Of a stretch of 64,000 nucleotides of DNA, positions 21,554 through 30,029 are shown in pieces. A program made the translations under genes and the position numbers. A model generated the notes under the pieces. It saw only the letters and a list, made by a program, of their open reading frames with translations, was not told the origin of the DNA and ran no database searches. Numbering within the stretch: the stretch's first letter is position 1; each line of letters opens with the position of its first letter. The stretch comes from Moraxella boevrei DSM 14165 (lineage in GTDB: Bacteria > Pseudomonadota > Gammaproteobacteria > Pseudomonadales > Moraxellaceae), in NCBI RefSeq assembly GCF_000379845.1, contig NZ_KB903772.1, forward strand, positions 1 to 64,000, written 5' to 3'.

Positions 21554-22363
21554 TTAAATTTTCTTTAATAAATCGCTTAAGGCTTGCCCTGCGTTATCGG
21601 TTCTCATAAACTGTTCGCCAATTAAAAAACGATGAATGCCATTATCGAGCATTAACCGCACATCTTCAGCCGTGTGAATGCCACTTTCGGTAACAAGTAA
21701 ACTATCTTTTGGAAAAAGTTTTGCCAAATGTAGTGTTGCATTAAGATTTGTTACAAAATTATTTAAGTTACGATTATTAATACCATAAATATTATGTTCA
21801 GAAACTGGCAAGTTTAACGCCCTTTCCACTTCATGTTCATCATGACATTCAATCAAAACTGACATATTGAATTGTAAACTTAAATCATGCAATTCTGCCA
21901 CTTGACTGTCCGACAAACACGCCATAATCAGCAAAACACAGTCCGCCCCCAACGCACGAGATTGTACGATATGATACGGCTCAATCATAAAATCTTTGCG
22001 TAATACAGGCAAATTCACCGCACCACGAACTTGGATAAGATAGTCATCATGCCCTTTAAAATAGTCTTTATCGGTTAAAACAGACAGGCAACTTGCCCCT
22101 GCTTGCTCATAGCCGATAGCAATGGCAATTGGGTCAAAATTTTGGCAAATAATACCTTTGGACGGACTGGCTTTTTTGACTTCGGCGATGACGTTGATAC
22201 CGCTTGGCATGCTTTGGCGTAATGCATTGGCAAAGTGGCGAATGTCTGATTTGTTTGCCAAAGCTTGCTGTTCTAAATCATAAAAACTGATCTGGCGTTT
22301 GGCTTGGGCGATTTCTTGTTGTTTGGTGGCAACGATTTTTTGTAATACGGACGGTACGGACAT
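21554..22363 (-). CDS. trpC: Indole-3-glycerol-phosphate synthase
   Basis: Forms indole-3-glycerol phosphate from CdRP in tryptophan synthesis. The single-domain TIM barrel of 269 aa is not fused to TrpF as it is in E. coli. Signature segments are IAEVKKASPSKGII, LRKDFMIEPYHIVQSRALGAD, YGINNRNLNNF and LLVTESGIHTAEDV. It is third in a trpG-trpD-trpC operon, seven bases after trpD. Confidence 0.96.
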   Translation of the reverse strand: MSVPSVLQKIVATKQQEIAQAKRQISFYDLEQQALANKSDIRHFANALRQSMPSGINVIAEVKKASPSKGIICQNFDPIAIAIGYEQAGASCLSVLTDKDYFKGHDDYLIQVRGAVNLPVLRKDFMIEPYHIVQSRALGADCVLLIMACLSDSQVAELHDLSLQFNMSVLIECHDEHEVERALNLPVSEHNIYGINNRNLNNFVTNLNATLHLAKLFPKDSLLVTESGIHTAEDVRLMLDNGIHRFLIGEQFMRTDNAGQALSDLLKKI

Positions 22364-22370
22364 GGCGTTC

Positions 22371-23489
22371 TCACGAATGGTTAAATTGTTGGGTAAAAGT
22401 CGCTAGACTTTGTAATTTTTCTAAAGCCTTGCCACTTTCTAAAATGGCTAAGGCTTTCTCAACGCCTACTTTGTGCGACTCCGCCAATCCTGCAACATAG
22501 ATTGTCGCACCTGCATTTAGGGCAATCATGTGCATGGCTTTTTTGGCAATATCAGATTTTTCGCCTTTGGCAAGGGCTTGGGTAATTAACTCTAAACTTT
22601 CTTGTGAAGAATTGACCGTTAAACCGTGCAAACTTTGCGATGTTATGCCAAAATCTTCTGGATTAATTTCATAAACTTTGACTTCATTGTCTTTTAATTC
22701 TGCCACAACAGTGCTGGTAGCCAAAGAAATCTCGTCCAAACCATCCGATGATGCGACCACCATCACATGATTATCGCCCAAATTTTTAAACACATGGGCA
22801 AGCGGTTCGCAAAGTTTTGGATTAAACACGCCAATCACCGCATTTTTGACATTGGCAGGATTGGTTAAAGGCCCTAAAATATTAAACAAGGTACGGACTT
22901 TTAAGGTTTTTCGCACGTTAATGGCGTGTTTCATGGCGGTGTGGTGATTGGGTGCGTACAAAAATCCCACGCCCTGATTTTGGATACATTGCACGGTTTG
23001 TTCAGGATTTAAGCCCAAAAATAGCCCTGCTTGCTCTAGCAAATTTGAACTGCCCGAATTGGTAGAAACCCCACGATTGCCATGTTTGGCGACATGACAG
23101 CCTGCCACCGAAGCGACCAACATGGACGCTGTAGAAACGTTAAATAAATTTGCCCCATCGCCCCCAGTGCCAACGATATCCACCAAATTTGGCGTATCAC
23201 CTAAATCTACCTTCACCGACAGCTCTCGCATGACGCTCGCACAGGCGGTAATTTCGTCAATGTTTTCGCTTTTCATGCGTAGGGCAACGAGCAGGGCGGA
23301 CATCATGCTATCCGAACATTGCCCGTGCATGATGATAAGCATGACGGCACGCATTTCGTCAAAGGTCAAATCAATACGATTAATCACTTTGTCCAAAGCA
23401 AACGTCAGCAAACTGTCAATCTGCTCTGTGGTTAAAGATTGTTTATTTTTACTTAACTGTAAAATGTCGTGAATTAGATTTGCTTTCAT
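22371..23489 (-). CDS. trpD: Anthranilate phosphoribosyltransferase
   Basis: Transfers phosphoribosyl from PRPP to anthranilate. The 372-aa protein shows VDIVGTGGDGANLFNVST (the PRPP-binding GTGGD), AKHGNRGVSTNSGSSNLLE (the KHGNR motif) and LGPLTNPAN. It is slightly longer than usual because of its N-terminus. It starts two bases after the trpG stop and is not fused to TrpG. Confidence 0.96.
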   Translation of the reverse strand: MKANLIHDILQLSKNKQSLTTEQIDSLLTFALDKVINRIDLTFDEMRAVMLIIMHGQCSDSMMSALLVALRMKSENIDEITACASVMRELSVKVDLGDTPNLVDIVGTGGDGANLFNVSTASMLVASVAGCHVAKHGNRGVSTNSGSSNLLEQAGLFLGLNPEQTVQCIQNQGVGFLYAPNHHTAMKHAINVRKTLKVRTLFNILGPLTNPANVKNAVIGVFNPKLCEPLAHVFKNLGDNHVMVVASSDGLDEISLATSTVVAELKDNEVKVYEINPEDFGITSQSLHGLTVNSSQESLELITQALAKGEKSDIAKKAMHMIALNAGATIYVAGLAESHKVGVEKALAILESGKALEKLQSLATFTQQFNHS

Positions 23490-23491
23490 GA

Positions 23492-24073
23492 TTATTTCCG
23501 ATAATTGTGTAAAAAATTTTGCAAAATTTGATGACCTTGTTCGCTTAAAATGGACTCTGGGTGAAACTGTACGCCTTCCACTGCCAGTGTTTTATGACGA
23601 ATACCCATAATAGTTTGTTTATCATTGTCCATTGTCCATGCTGTTATTTCTAAACAGTCGGGTAAGTTATCATTATCGATCACCAATGAATGATAACGGG
23701 TTGCCAAAAATGGATTGGGTAAATTGGCAAAAATGCCGATATCTGCATGAAAAATTGGCGAAACTCTTCCGTGCATGACTTTACTTGCTTTGACAACCTG
23801 TCCGCCAAAGACTTGTGCTATCGCTTGATGTCCCAAACACACGCCTAAAATCGGAATTTTCCCTGCAAATTCACGGATAACACCGAGCGAAATTCCTGCC
23901 TCATTGGGTGTACAAGGACCCGGCCCGACAACGATATAGTCAGGGTTTAAATTAGCAACATCGGCAATGGTTTTTTGGTTGTTTTGCCATACACACACGT
24001 CTTCATTAAGTTGTTCAAAATATTGGACAAGGTTGTAGGTAAAACTGTCAAAATTGTCAATAAATAACAGCAT
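23492..24073 (-). CDS. trpG: Anthranilate synthase glutamine amidotransferase subunit
   Basis: Class I glutamine amidotransferase of 193 aa that supplies ammonia to TrpE (or PabB). The oxyanion segment is [12 protein letters not shown], the nucleophile Cys is in [17 protein letters not shown], and the His-Glu pair is in [11 protein letters not shown]. It is first in a trpGDC operon. trpE is not in the window, so this subunit may also serve p-aminobenzoate synthesis, as in Acinetobacter. Promoter within 24074-24200; no leader peptide rich in Trp was seen. Confidence 0.94.
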   Translation of the reverse strand: MLLFIDNFDSFTYNLVQYFEQLNEDVCVWQNNQKTIADVANLNPDYIVVGPGPCTPNEAGISLGVIREFAGKIPILGVCLGHQAIAQVFGGQVVKASKVMHGRVSPIFHADIGIFANLPNPFLATRYHSLVIDNDNLPDCLEITAWTMDNDKQTIMGIRHKTLAVEGVQFHPESILSEQGHQILQNFLHNYRK

Positions 24074-24215
24074 AAACGCCTTAATTCAAATAAAATAGAC
24101 TGCTAAAAAATAAAGCTAGTGTATCACTAAATGATAACGCAATAAAATGATTTTTGTCGCATCTGCGTCATATTTTTGTTATGGATAAAAAATCGGTTAA
24201 AAACTGGGTTAAAAA

Positions 24216-24303
24216 TGTACCAGAATGGTGAAATTTTAATATTTGCACCAAAATGGTGAATGTTAATTTTGTAAAAATCGAAATTTTGCCTAAAAATGGT
24301 GAA
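24216..24303 (+). promoter_or_regulatory. Cluster of NtrC-like binding sites upstream of glnA
   Basis: The NtrC consensus is TGCACCA-N3-TGGTGCA. The window has TGTACCA-GAA-TGGTGAA at 24216-24232, TGCACCA-AAA-TGGTGAA at 24244-24260 and a weaker TGCCTAA-AAA-TGGTGAA at 24287-24303. They lie 50-150 bases upstream of a sigma54-like promoter, the enhancer position expected for glnA control by nitrogen status. Confidence 0.65.
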
Positions 24304-24352
24304 AATTAAGCATTCTTTACCAGTATTTTGCGTAAAATCGGCAAAAAAATTT

Positions 24353-24367
24353 TGGCATATAATTTGA
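24353..24367 (+). promoter_or_regulatory. Sigma54-like promoter of glnA
   Basis: TGGCAT-5-TTGA has the spacing of the -24/-12 consensus TGGCAC-5-TTGC but carries A instead of the conserved C in the -12 element. The same bases include a TATAAT, so a sigma70 reading is possible, though no -35 is properly spaced. A second candidate sigma70 promoter is TTGTCA (24515) with TATAAA (24536), at a short 15-base spacing. Confidence 0.4.
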
Positions 24368-24624
24368 AACACTAAGAAGATGAAAGTAAAACATAAAGTT
24401 GATAACTTTCATACAGATTTGAGCATTTTTACCACGCATGAATTGTGAACAAATTTTGTTAAAATTTGCACAAACTTTTATGCAATGGTTGCAAAAAAAT
24501 TATGGGTTTAACCCTTGTCAATTTGCAAAAAAGCGTATAAAGTGTTCATAAATTTTTTAATATTTTTGTAAATAAGTTTTTACAACCAATTTTTTAACCA
24601 TTGTTTTAGACTAAGGAAACCATT

Positions 24625-26034
24625 ATGGCAAACAAATTTTTAGACTTAATTGCATCAAGCGGGGCAAAATGGGTGGATTTTCGCTTTACCGATACCAAAG
24701 GTAAAGAGCAACACGTTAGCTATCCAGCGTCTGCGATGGATGAAGATATTTTTGAAGATGGTAAAATGTTTGACGGTTCATCAATCGCAGGTTGGCGTGG
24801 TATTGAATCATCTGACATGATTTTGCGTCCAGATGCAGAGACGGCGTTTATTGACCCATTTTTCCGTGAGCCAACTGTTGTGGTGACTTGTGATGTGATT
24901 GAGCCTGCGACGTTGCAAGGCTATGACCGTGACCCACGCTCTATCGCTCGCCGTGCTGAAGAATATTTAAAATCAACGGGCATTGGCGATACCGCATTTT
25001 TTGGCCCAGAGCCTGAATTTTTCGTATTTGACGATGTAAAATGGTCAATTGATATGTCAGGTGCACGACACACGATTTCGGCGGATGAAGCCGCTTGGTC
25101 AACCGACAAAGAAATGGAAGGCGGTAACTACGCACACCGTCCACGCGTAAAAGGTGGTTATTTCCCTGTGCCACCTGTCGATAGCTCACAAGATATGCGT
25201 GCTGATATGTGTAAAGCGATTGAAGATATCATGGGCGAGGGGCGTGTAGAAGTACATCATCACGAAGTTGCCTCTTGTCAATTAGAAATTGGCGTTTCGT
25301 TTAATACATTGGTACGTAAAGCGGACGAAGTACAACAATTTAAATATGCGGTGCATAACGTGGCTCACGAATACGGCAAAACAGCGACCTTTATGCCAAA
25401 ACCAATGGTTGGCGATAATGGCTCAGGGATGCATGTTCATATTTCCATTTCAAAAGACGGCAAAAATACCTTTGCAGGCGATGAATATGCTGGACTTTCA
25501 GAAACCGCCTTGTTCTTTATCGGTGGGGTGATTAAACATGCTCGTGCGTTAAATGCGATTACCAATCCGTCAACCAACAGCTACAAACGTCTTGTACCGC
25601 ATTACGAAGCCCCAATTAAATTAGCATATTCTGCGTCTAATCGTTCGGCATCTATCCGTATTCCATATGTTTCTAGCCCAAAAGCCAAACGTGTGGAAGT
25701 ACGTTTCCCTGACCCTGCAGCTAACCCATATTTGTGCTTTGCTGCCTTGTTAATGGCAGGTCTTGACGGTATCCAAAACAAAATTCACCCCGGCGAAGCG
25801 GCGGACAAAAATCTATACGACTTACCACCAGAAGAAGAAGCGTTAATCCCAACTGTGGCGGAAAACCTAGAAGTCGCGTTAAAGGCCCTAGCAGATGACC
25901 ACGAGTTCTTGTTAAAAGGTGGCGTATTTACCAAAGAAATGTTGGACGCTTACATTGAGCTAAAACGTGAAGAAGTGGAACGCTACAACGTATCCGTGCA
26001 TCCAATTGAATTTGATATGTACTATAGTGTATAA
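24625..26034 (+). CDS. glnA: Glutamine synthetase type I
   Basis: Dodecameric ATP-dependent ligase that makes glutamine from glutamate and ammonia, the hub of nitrogen assimilation. The 469-aa length is that of GSI-beta enzymes. Seen in order are [28 protein letters not shown], the metal and glutamate site around [21 protein letters not shown], and the adenylylation loop [10 protein letters not shown] with Tyr398 as the likely AMP-accepting residue. The ATG at 24625 follows AAGGAAA. It is monocistronic with its own terminator. The upstream NtrC-like sites suggest NtrBC and GlnE/GlnB control; those genes are outside the window. Confidence 0.98.
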   Translation: MANKFLDLIASSGAKWVDFRFTDTKGKEQHVSYPASAMDEDIFEDGKMFDGSSIAGWRGIESSDMILRPDAETAFIDPFFREPTVVVTCDVIEPATLQGYDRDPRSIARRAEEYLKSTGIGDTAFFGPEPEFFVFDDVKWSIDMSGARHTISADEAAWSTDKEMEGGNYAHRPRVKGGYFPVPPVDSSQDMRADMCKAIEDIMGEGRVEVHHHEVASCQLEIGVSFNTLVRKADEVQQFKYAVHNVAHEYGKTATFMPKPMVGDNGSGMHVHISISKDGKNTFAGDEYAGLSETALFFIGGVIKHARALNAITNPSTNSYKRLVPHYEAPIKLAYSASNRSASIRIPYVSSPKAKRVEVRFPDPAANPYLCFAALLMAGLDGIQNKIHPGEAADKNLYDLPPEEEALIPTVAENLEVALKALADDHEFLLKGGVFTKEMLDAYIELKREEVERYNVSVHPIEFDMYYSV

Positions 26035-26071
26035 CCTGTTTTTTAACAAATTTTTGCAAGTTTTCACAGCA

Positions 26072-26104
26072 AAACCAATCATGCCAAACGGTATGGTTGG
26101 TTTT
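26072..26104 (+). terminator. Terminator after glnA
   Basis: Stem AAACCAATCATGCC / GGTATGGTTGGTTT with two G-T wobbles, a four-base AAAC loop and a following T run. Confidence 0.85.
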
Positions 26105-26217
26105 TGCTTTTTTGAAAAAATAACTTTTAACAAAATTTTTAGCAAAAATTTGCTTAAATATTGGCTAAAAATTTGTTAAACTAAGTCTAAACTTTAGCAA
26201 ACTTGGAAAAAATAAAA

Positions 26218-26937
26218 ATGCTTGCACAACAAATCCTGTTAAAATCTACGCTGATTGCATTGGTTTTTGGCAACTTGGCTCATGCTGAAATTTACAAAAC
26301 CGTTACCCCAGACGGTAAAGTGGTTTATACCGATAATGCCAACAAAGCCTATCAATACAACAACGATACCACGCAAATCCAAATTTTGGACAATTTAAAC
26401 AGCCAAAAATCACAAGCAACCGTGCAATCTACCGTACGAACAGCCACGATTAACCAACCGATTGTCCCAGCTACGCAAACAACTGTTGTGAATAGTGATA
26501 CGGTTAATCAAGCTGACGGTAGCCCTGCTATATCTACACCAATGAGTACGAGCTACCAACTAACCATTATCAAACCTGAAGCTGACATGGTGTACCGTCG
26601 CCCTGCCGATATCGTGGTAGAAGTCAGCACCCGTCCAAGCCTACAGGCAGGTGACCGCATCGTGTACCGCATCAACGGCAAGCACATTGCCACCACCCAA
26701 GCCACGACTTATAACATCAGCTCGCTAGCGTATATGCCTGAGCGTTACACACTAAGTGTGGAAGTTGAAAATGCCAAAGGGCAGGTGATTGCAAGCCAAA
26801 GCCGAGATTTTCAGCTACTTGGTAATAATTTTTCCATTCAAAAAAAACGCAAAGCACTCGCTGAAGCCAAAGCCAAACAAAAGTTGTATGATAGCTTACC
26901 TTGGTACAAAAAAATTGCGGTTAATTTAAATTTATAA
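26218..26937 (+). CDS. DUF4124-domain exported protein
   Basis: 239-aa exported protein. The signal peptide ends about residue 24 (GNLAHA), then comes a DUF4124 domain (AEIYKTVTPDGKVVYTDN, about 24-65), a Thr/Gln-rich linker, and a second region (about 125-215) resembling an Ig-like beta domain (ADMVYRRPADIVVEVSTRP, YMPERYTLSVEVENAKG). The C-terminus is Lys-rich. ATG 26218 is the likely start; the TTG at 26203 would only lengthen the signal peptide. DUF4124 proteins often accompany glnA or cell-envelope genes, but their function is not known. Confidence 0.75.
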   Translation: MLAQQILLKSTLIALVFGNLAHAEIYKTVTPDGKVVYTDNANKAYQYNNDTTQIQILDNLNSQKSQATVQSTVRTATINQPIVPATQTTVVNSDTVNQADGSPAISTPMSTSYQLTIIKPEADMVYRRPADIVVEVSTRPSLQAGDRIVYRINGKHIATTQATTYNISSLAYMPERYTLSVEVENAKGQVIASQSRDFQLLGNNFSIQKKRKALAEAKAKQKLYDSLPWYKKIAVNLNL

Positions 26938-27028
26938 AGCTAAACTACCAAAACAATTGATTTTTCTAATCTTTATTATCAAAATAATTGTATAAAAATG
27001 TAACTCTGTTAAAAAATTAGTTGAAAAT

Positions 27029-27047
27029 AAGAATAATTATCATTATT
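27029..27047 (+). promoter_or_regulatory. Fur-box-like site upstream of bfd
   Basis: The 19-base stretch around GAATAATTATCATTATT matches the Fur consensus GATAATGATAATCATTATC at about 14 of 19 positions. It sits about 35 bases before the bfd start, where a repressor would block transcription in iron-replete cells, in keeping with Bfd's role in releasing stored iron. Confidence 0.6.
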
Positions 27048-27080
27048 ATAAGCATATTAATCATGAAATGGGAGTTTGCC

Positions 27081-27287
27081 ATGTTTGTCTGTATTTGTAA
27101 TGCCGTAAAAGAAGCCCAAATCAAACGAGCCATTGCCGATGGTCATGATACCTTGGAAGCGTTGCAAAAAGAGCTTGATGTAGCCACTTGCTGTGGCGGT
27201 TGTCAGCCGATGATTGAAGATTACTTGAGCGATTTTGCAAATAAACTGGTGCAATTTAATCCAAAACTATACAAAGAAGTGGCGTAA
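27081..27287 (+). CDS. bfd: Bacterioferritin-associated ferredoxin
   Basis: 68-aa [2Fe-2S] protein that docks on bacterioferritin at the haem site and passes electrons inward to mobilise stored iron. The cluster cysteines follow the Bfd pattern: CIC near the N-terminus (VCICNAV) and CCGGC (ATCCGGCQPMIED). ATG 27081, with GGGAG upstream, is preferred over longer TTG or ATG starts that would add a hydrophobic stretch untypical of Bfd. Two bacterioferritin genes follow, and a Fur-like box precedes it. Confidence 0.94.
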   Translation: MFVCICNAVKEAQIKRAIADGHDTLEALQKELDVATCCGGCQPMIEDYLSDFANKLVQFNPKLYKEVA

Positions 27288-27321
27288 ATCTTTATAAGCC
27301 CTTGTTAATTAACGCAAATTT

Positions 27322-27390
27322 GATAAAAATTATTCTTGAAGTTTGTAAAAAGCCTACAAAAATTAAAAAGTAATGAGAATAATTTTTATT
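27322..27390 (+). promoter_or_regulatory. Inverted pair of Fur-like half sites before bfr genes
   Basis: GATAAAAATTATTCT (27322-27336) and AGAATAATTTTTATT (27376-27390) form a 14-base inverted repeat with a 39-base gap. The right copy, with the preceding TAATG, matches the Fur consensus at about 13 of 19 positions (27369-27387). This may be a double Fur operator for the bacterioferritin operon. Confidence 0.45.
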
Positions 27391-27519
27391 TGTTTTTTAA
27401 AACGTAATCTCTATTTTGATTGATTAAATAAAATATTTTTAATCAAAGGTCTTGTTTTTGTCAAAAAAAAGCCGTATTATAATCGTATCTTCATTAAAAG
27501 ATTTATTTTGGAGCGATTT

Positions 27520-27996
27520 ATGAAAGGCAGTCAAAAAGTTATTGATTATCTCAACTTTTTAATCGCTGGTGAGCTTGGGGCTCGTGACCAGTATTTTATC
27601 CATTCTCAGATGTATCATGAGTGGCATTATGGCAAACTTTACACCCGTATTTACCACGAAATGGAAGAAGAAACCGACCATGCTCGTGCGTTGATTAATC
27701 GTGTGTTGATGCTAGAAGGCACGCCAAATATGAAAGTGGCAGATATCAATGTCGGTTGCGATGTGCCGTCTATGTTAAAATCTGACCTTGAGTTAGAATA
27801 CAGCGTGCGTCAACACCTCAAAGACGGTATCAAACTGTGTGAAGAAGAGCAGGATTATGTGACGCGTGAGATTTTGGTAGCACAGCTCGTGGATACCGAA
27901 GAAGACCACGCCCACTGGTTAGAGCAGCAGCTTGGTTTGATTGAAATGGTGGGTTTACAAAATTATTTGCAATCACAGCTTGGCGACGTGGCATAA
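27520..27996 (+). CDS. bfr: Bacterioferritin subunit with ferroxidase site, no haem Met
   Basis: 158-aa bacterioferritin subunit that would oxidise Fe2+ and store it in a 24-mer shell. Compared with E. coli Bfr, the ferroxidase ligands Glu18, Glu51, His54, the Glu94 equivalent (DLELEY) and the EE-D-H pair near 127-130 are all present. The haem-ligating Met52 is replaced by Thr (EEETDHA). It is therefore a ferroxidase-type, haem-free subunit. ATG 27520 follows TTTGGAG; the in-frame TTG at 27508 overlaps that site. The second subunit follows after 11 bases, as in the Neisseria bfrA/bfrB pair, suggesting a mixed shell. Confidence 0.93.
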   Translation: MKGSQKVIDYLNFLIAGELGARDQYFIHSQMYHEWHYGKLYTRIYHEMEEETDHARALINRVLMLEGTPNMKVADINVGCDVPSMLKSDLELEYSVRQHLKDGIKLCEEEQDYVTREILVAQLVDTEEDHAHWLEQQLGLIEMVGLQNYLQSQLGDVA

Positions 27997-28007
27997 GGTA
28001 GGCTCTC

Positions 28008-28481
28008 ATGCAGGTAGAAAAGCAAGTTATTCGTGCGTTAAATCAAGCACTTGGACAAGCATTGATTGCGATTAATCAATATTTTTTGCACGCTCGTGTG
28101 GTAAAAAATTGGGGGATTGATGAACTCAATGAACATCTGTACAAACAATCTATCCATGAAATGAGATGGGCAGATGATTTGATTGAGCGGATTTTGGTGT
28201 TGGGTGGTTTACCAAATTTACAAGAATTGGGTAAACTACTTATTGGTGAAAATGTCGCAGAAATCATCGCCTGCGATTTAAAATTAGAATACCAAAAAAC
28301 GGATATTCTAAAACAAGCGATTGCGGTCTGTGAAACCCATGAAGATTACGTTTCTCGTAAATTGTTGGTAAAATTAAAAGACGGTAGCGAAGAACATATT
28401 GACTGGTTAGAAACCCAACAAGCGTTGATTGAAAATATTGGTATTGAAAATTATATCCAAAGTCAGTTAGCAGATGATTAA
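28008..28481 (+). CDS. bfr: Bacterioferritin subunit with haem Met, degenerate ferroxidase
   Basis: 157-aa partner bacterioferritin. It keeps the haem ligand Met52 (HEMRWAD) and Glu51, but three ferroxidase ligands are changed: Glu18 to Ala (GQALIAINQ), His54 to Trp, and the Glu127 equivalent to Ser or Gly (DGSEEHIDW). It should bind haem between subunits and provide the Bfd docking site, but should not oxidise iron efficiently itself. With the preceding subunit it makes a complementary pair. Start ATG 28008 lies 11 bases after the first subunit, so the two are one operon. Confidence 0.92.
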   Translation: MQVEKQVIRALNQALGQALIAINQYFLHARVVKNWGIDELNEHLYKQSIHEMRWADDLIERILVLGGLPNLQELGKLLIGENVAEIIACDLKLEYQKTDILKQAIAVCETHEDYVSRKLLVKLKDGSEEHIDWLETQQALIENIGIENYIQSQLADD

Positions 28482-28648
28482 TTTTTGCCAAAAATAATTT
28501 ATCGCTTTATAATAACCCATTCGGATTGAACTGCCCCCAAGACACTCTAACCTTAACCTTTGGGATGCGGTTCAAATGAGTGGGTTTTTTATTGGTAAAA
28601 TTTTTAAAATCAGCTTTCAACTCAACAAAAAAGCAAAAAAGGCGAAAG

Positions 28649-29689
28649 ATGAAACAATTACCGCTATTAATCACGACAGGAGAACCAGCAGGGATTGGCA
28701 TGGATATTGTGCTGATGTTGGCAGAGCAGGGGAGATTGGCAGATACCATTGCCAAAACGGCACAACCGATTTTAGTATTGGCAAATGTAGAGGCTTGGCA
28801 ACAGCGTGCTGAAATGTTAGTATCGGCAAAGGCGTTAGGTGAAATACCAAATTTTGATGTAATTTCATTAGATAATTTAACTAATTTTTTTAATATTAAT
28901 AAGCAAAAAAATCAAAAAAACGGTATATATCTGATTGATATGCCGATTTCTGAGCCTGTCGTCGCAGGTGTGTTAAACTATGCCAATGGCTCAATGGTAT
29001 TAGCCCAATTACAACTGTCTCATGATTTGGCAATTAATCAACAAATATCGGCAATTGTAACTGCCCCTTTACAAAAATCGGTGATTATGCGTGAACAGCC
29101 TGATTTTATGGGGCATACCGAATTTTTTATGGCAAAAAGTGGCTTGCAAAAAGTCGTGATGATGCTTGCCAATCAGCGGATGAAAGTGGCGTTAGTTACC
29201 ACCCATTTGCCATTGCGGTCGGTTGCGGATGCGATTACAAAGACGGCAGTCACGGACACTATTAAAATTGTTTTAACTGATTTTAAACAAAAGTTTAACC
29301 TTAAAAATCCAAAAATCTTGGTCTGTGGGCTAAATCCACACGCAGGGGAAAATGGTTGTCTTGGGCGAGAAGAGATTGAGATTATTAATCCTGTCTTAAC
29401 GGAATTTCAAAAAAAAGGGGTAAATATCAGCCTTGCAATGCCTGCTGATACGCTGTTTATGCCAAAATATTTGGACGATTGTGATGCGGTGATTGCCATG
29501 TACCACGACCAAGGCTTAGCCCCGTTAAAATCACATGGTTTTGGCGAAACGGTGAATATTACGCTTGGGTTACCCTATGTGCGGACATCGGTTGACCATG
29601 GCACGGCGTTGGATTTGGCGGGGACGGGGCGTGCGAGTTGTGAGAGTTTGGCTCAAGCGATCGCTTATGCGTGTCAAATGTCTGGGTAA
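28649..29689 (+). CDS. pdxA: 4-hydroxythreonine-4-phosphate dehydrogenase
   Basis: NAD-dependent enzyme of the DXP-dependent vitamin B6 pathway. From ATG 28649 it is 346 aa and opens MKQLPLLITTGEPAGIGMD; an upstream in-frame start would add 23 unlikely residues, while GGCGAAAG before 28649 is a fair ribosome-binding site. Metal-binding histidines appear in MGHTEFFM, in LNPHAGENG, and in the segment MYHDQGLAPLKSHGFGETVN. The C-terminus RTSVDHGTALDLAGTGRA is standard. pdxH at 19.5 kb completes PLP synthesis. Confidence 0.96.
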   Translation: MKQLPLLITTGEPAGIGMDIVLMLAEQGRLADTIAKTAQPILVLANVEAWQQRAEMLVSAKALGEIPNFDVISLDNLTNFFNINKQKNQKNGIYLIDMPISEPVVAGVLNYANGSMVLAQLQLSHDLAINQQISAIVTAPLQKSVIMREQPDFMGHTEFFMAKSGLQKVVMMLANQRMKVALVTTHLPLRSVADAITKTAVTDTIKIVLTDFKQKFNLKNPKILVCGLNPHAGENGCLGREEIEIINPVLTEFQKKGVNISLAMPADTLFMPKYLDDCDAVIAMYHDQGLAPLKSHGFGETVNITLGLPYVRTSVDHGTALDLAGTGRASCESLAQAIAYACQMSG

Positions 29690-29779
29690 GTAGTTTTTTG
29701 TCAATTAAACGTTGTGTTGTTTGGTAAAAACGTGTAGGCTATACGTTATTTTTTTACCATTATTTAAAAAGGTATTGCT

Positions 29780-29959
29780 ATGCAAAAATTAGGTGTCATG
29801 AGTTTATTGTTATTGGCGTTGTCATTACAAGGTTGTGTGCATAAAGTGGTGACTGTGCCTGTGAAAGTGGCGTACAAAGCCACTAAAGGGGTGGTAAAAG
29901 GCACAACAAAAGTGGTAAAAGCCGTTGTCCCCGGCGATAGCGATAAAAAAGATGATTGA
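29780..29959 (+). CDS. Small lipoprotein (59 aa)
   Basis: A 59-residue ORF: signal MQKLGVMSLLLLALSLQGC with a lipobox (LQGC, Cys19), then a repetitive Val/Lys/Thr-rich segment (VVTVPVKVAYKATKGVVKG) and an acidic end (PGDSDKKDD). It has an AAAGG ribosome-binding site about seven bases upstream. I recall similar tiny lipoproteins annotated in Acinetobacter and Moraxella without function. It lies between pdxA and the DUF3482 GTPase. Confidence 0.75.
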   Translation: MQKLGVMSLLLLALSLQGCVHKVVTVPVKVAYKATKGVVKGTTKVVKAVVPGDSDKKDD

Positions 29960-30029
29960 TTGCGTGTTTTTATCAATATTTATCAATCATTATTAAATAA
30001 TGTAGTTTATCTAAAATTTTGCGATTGTC

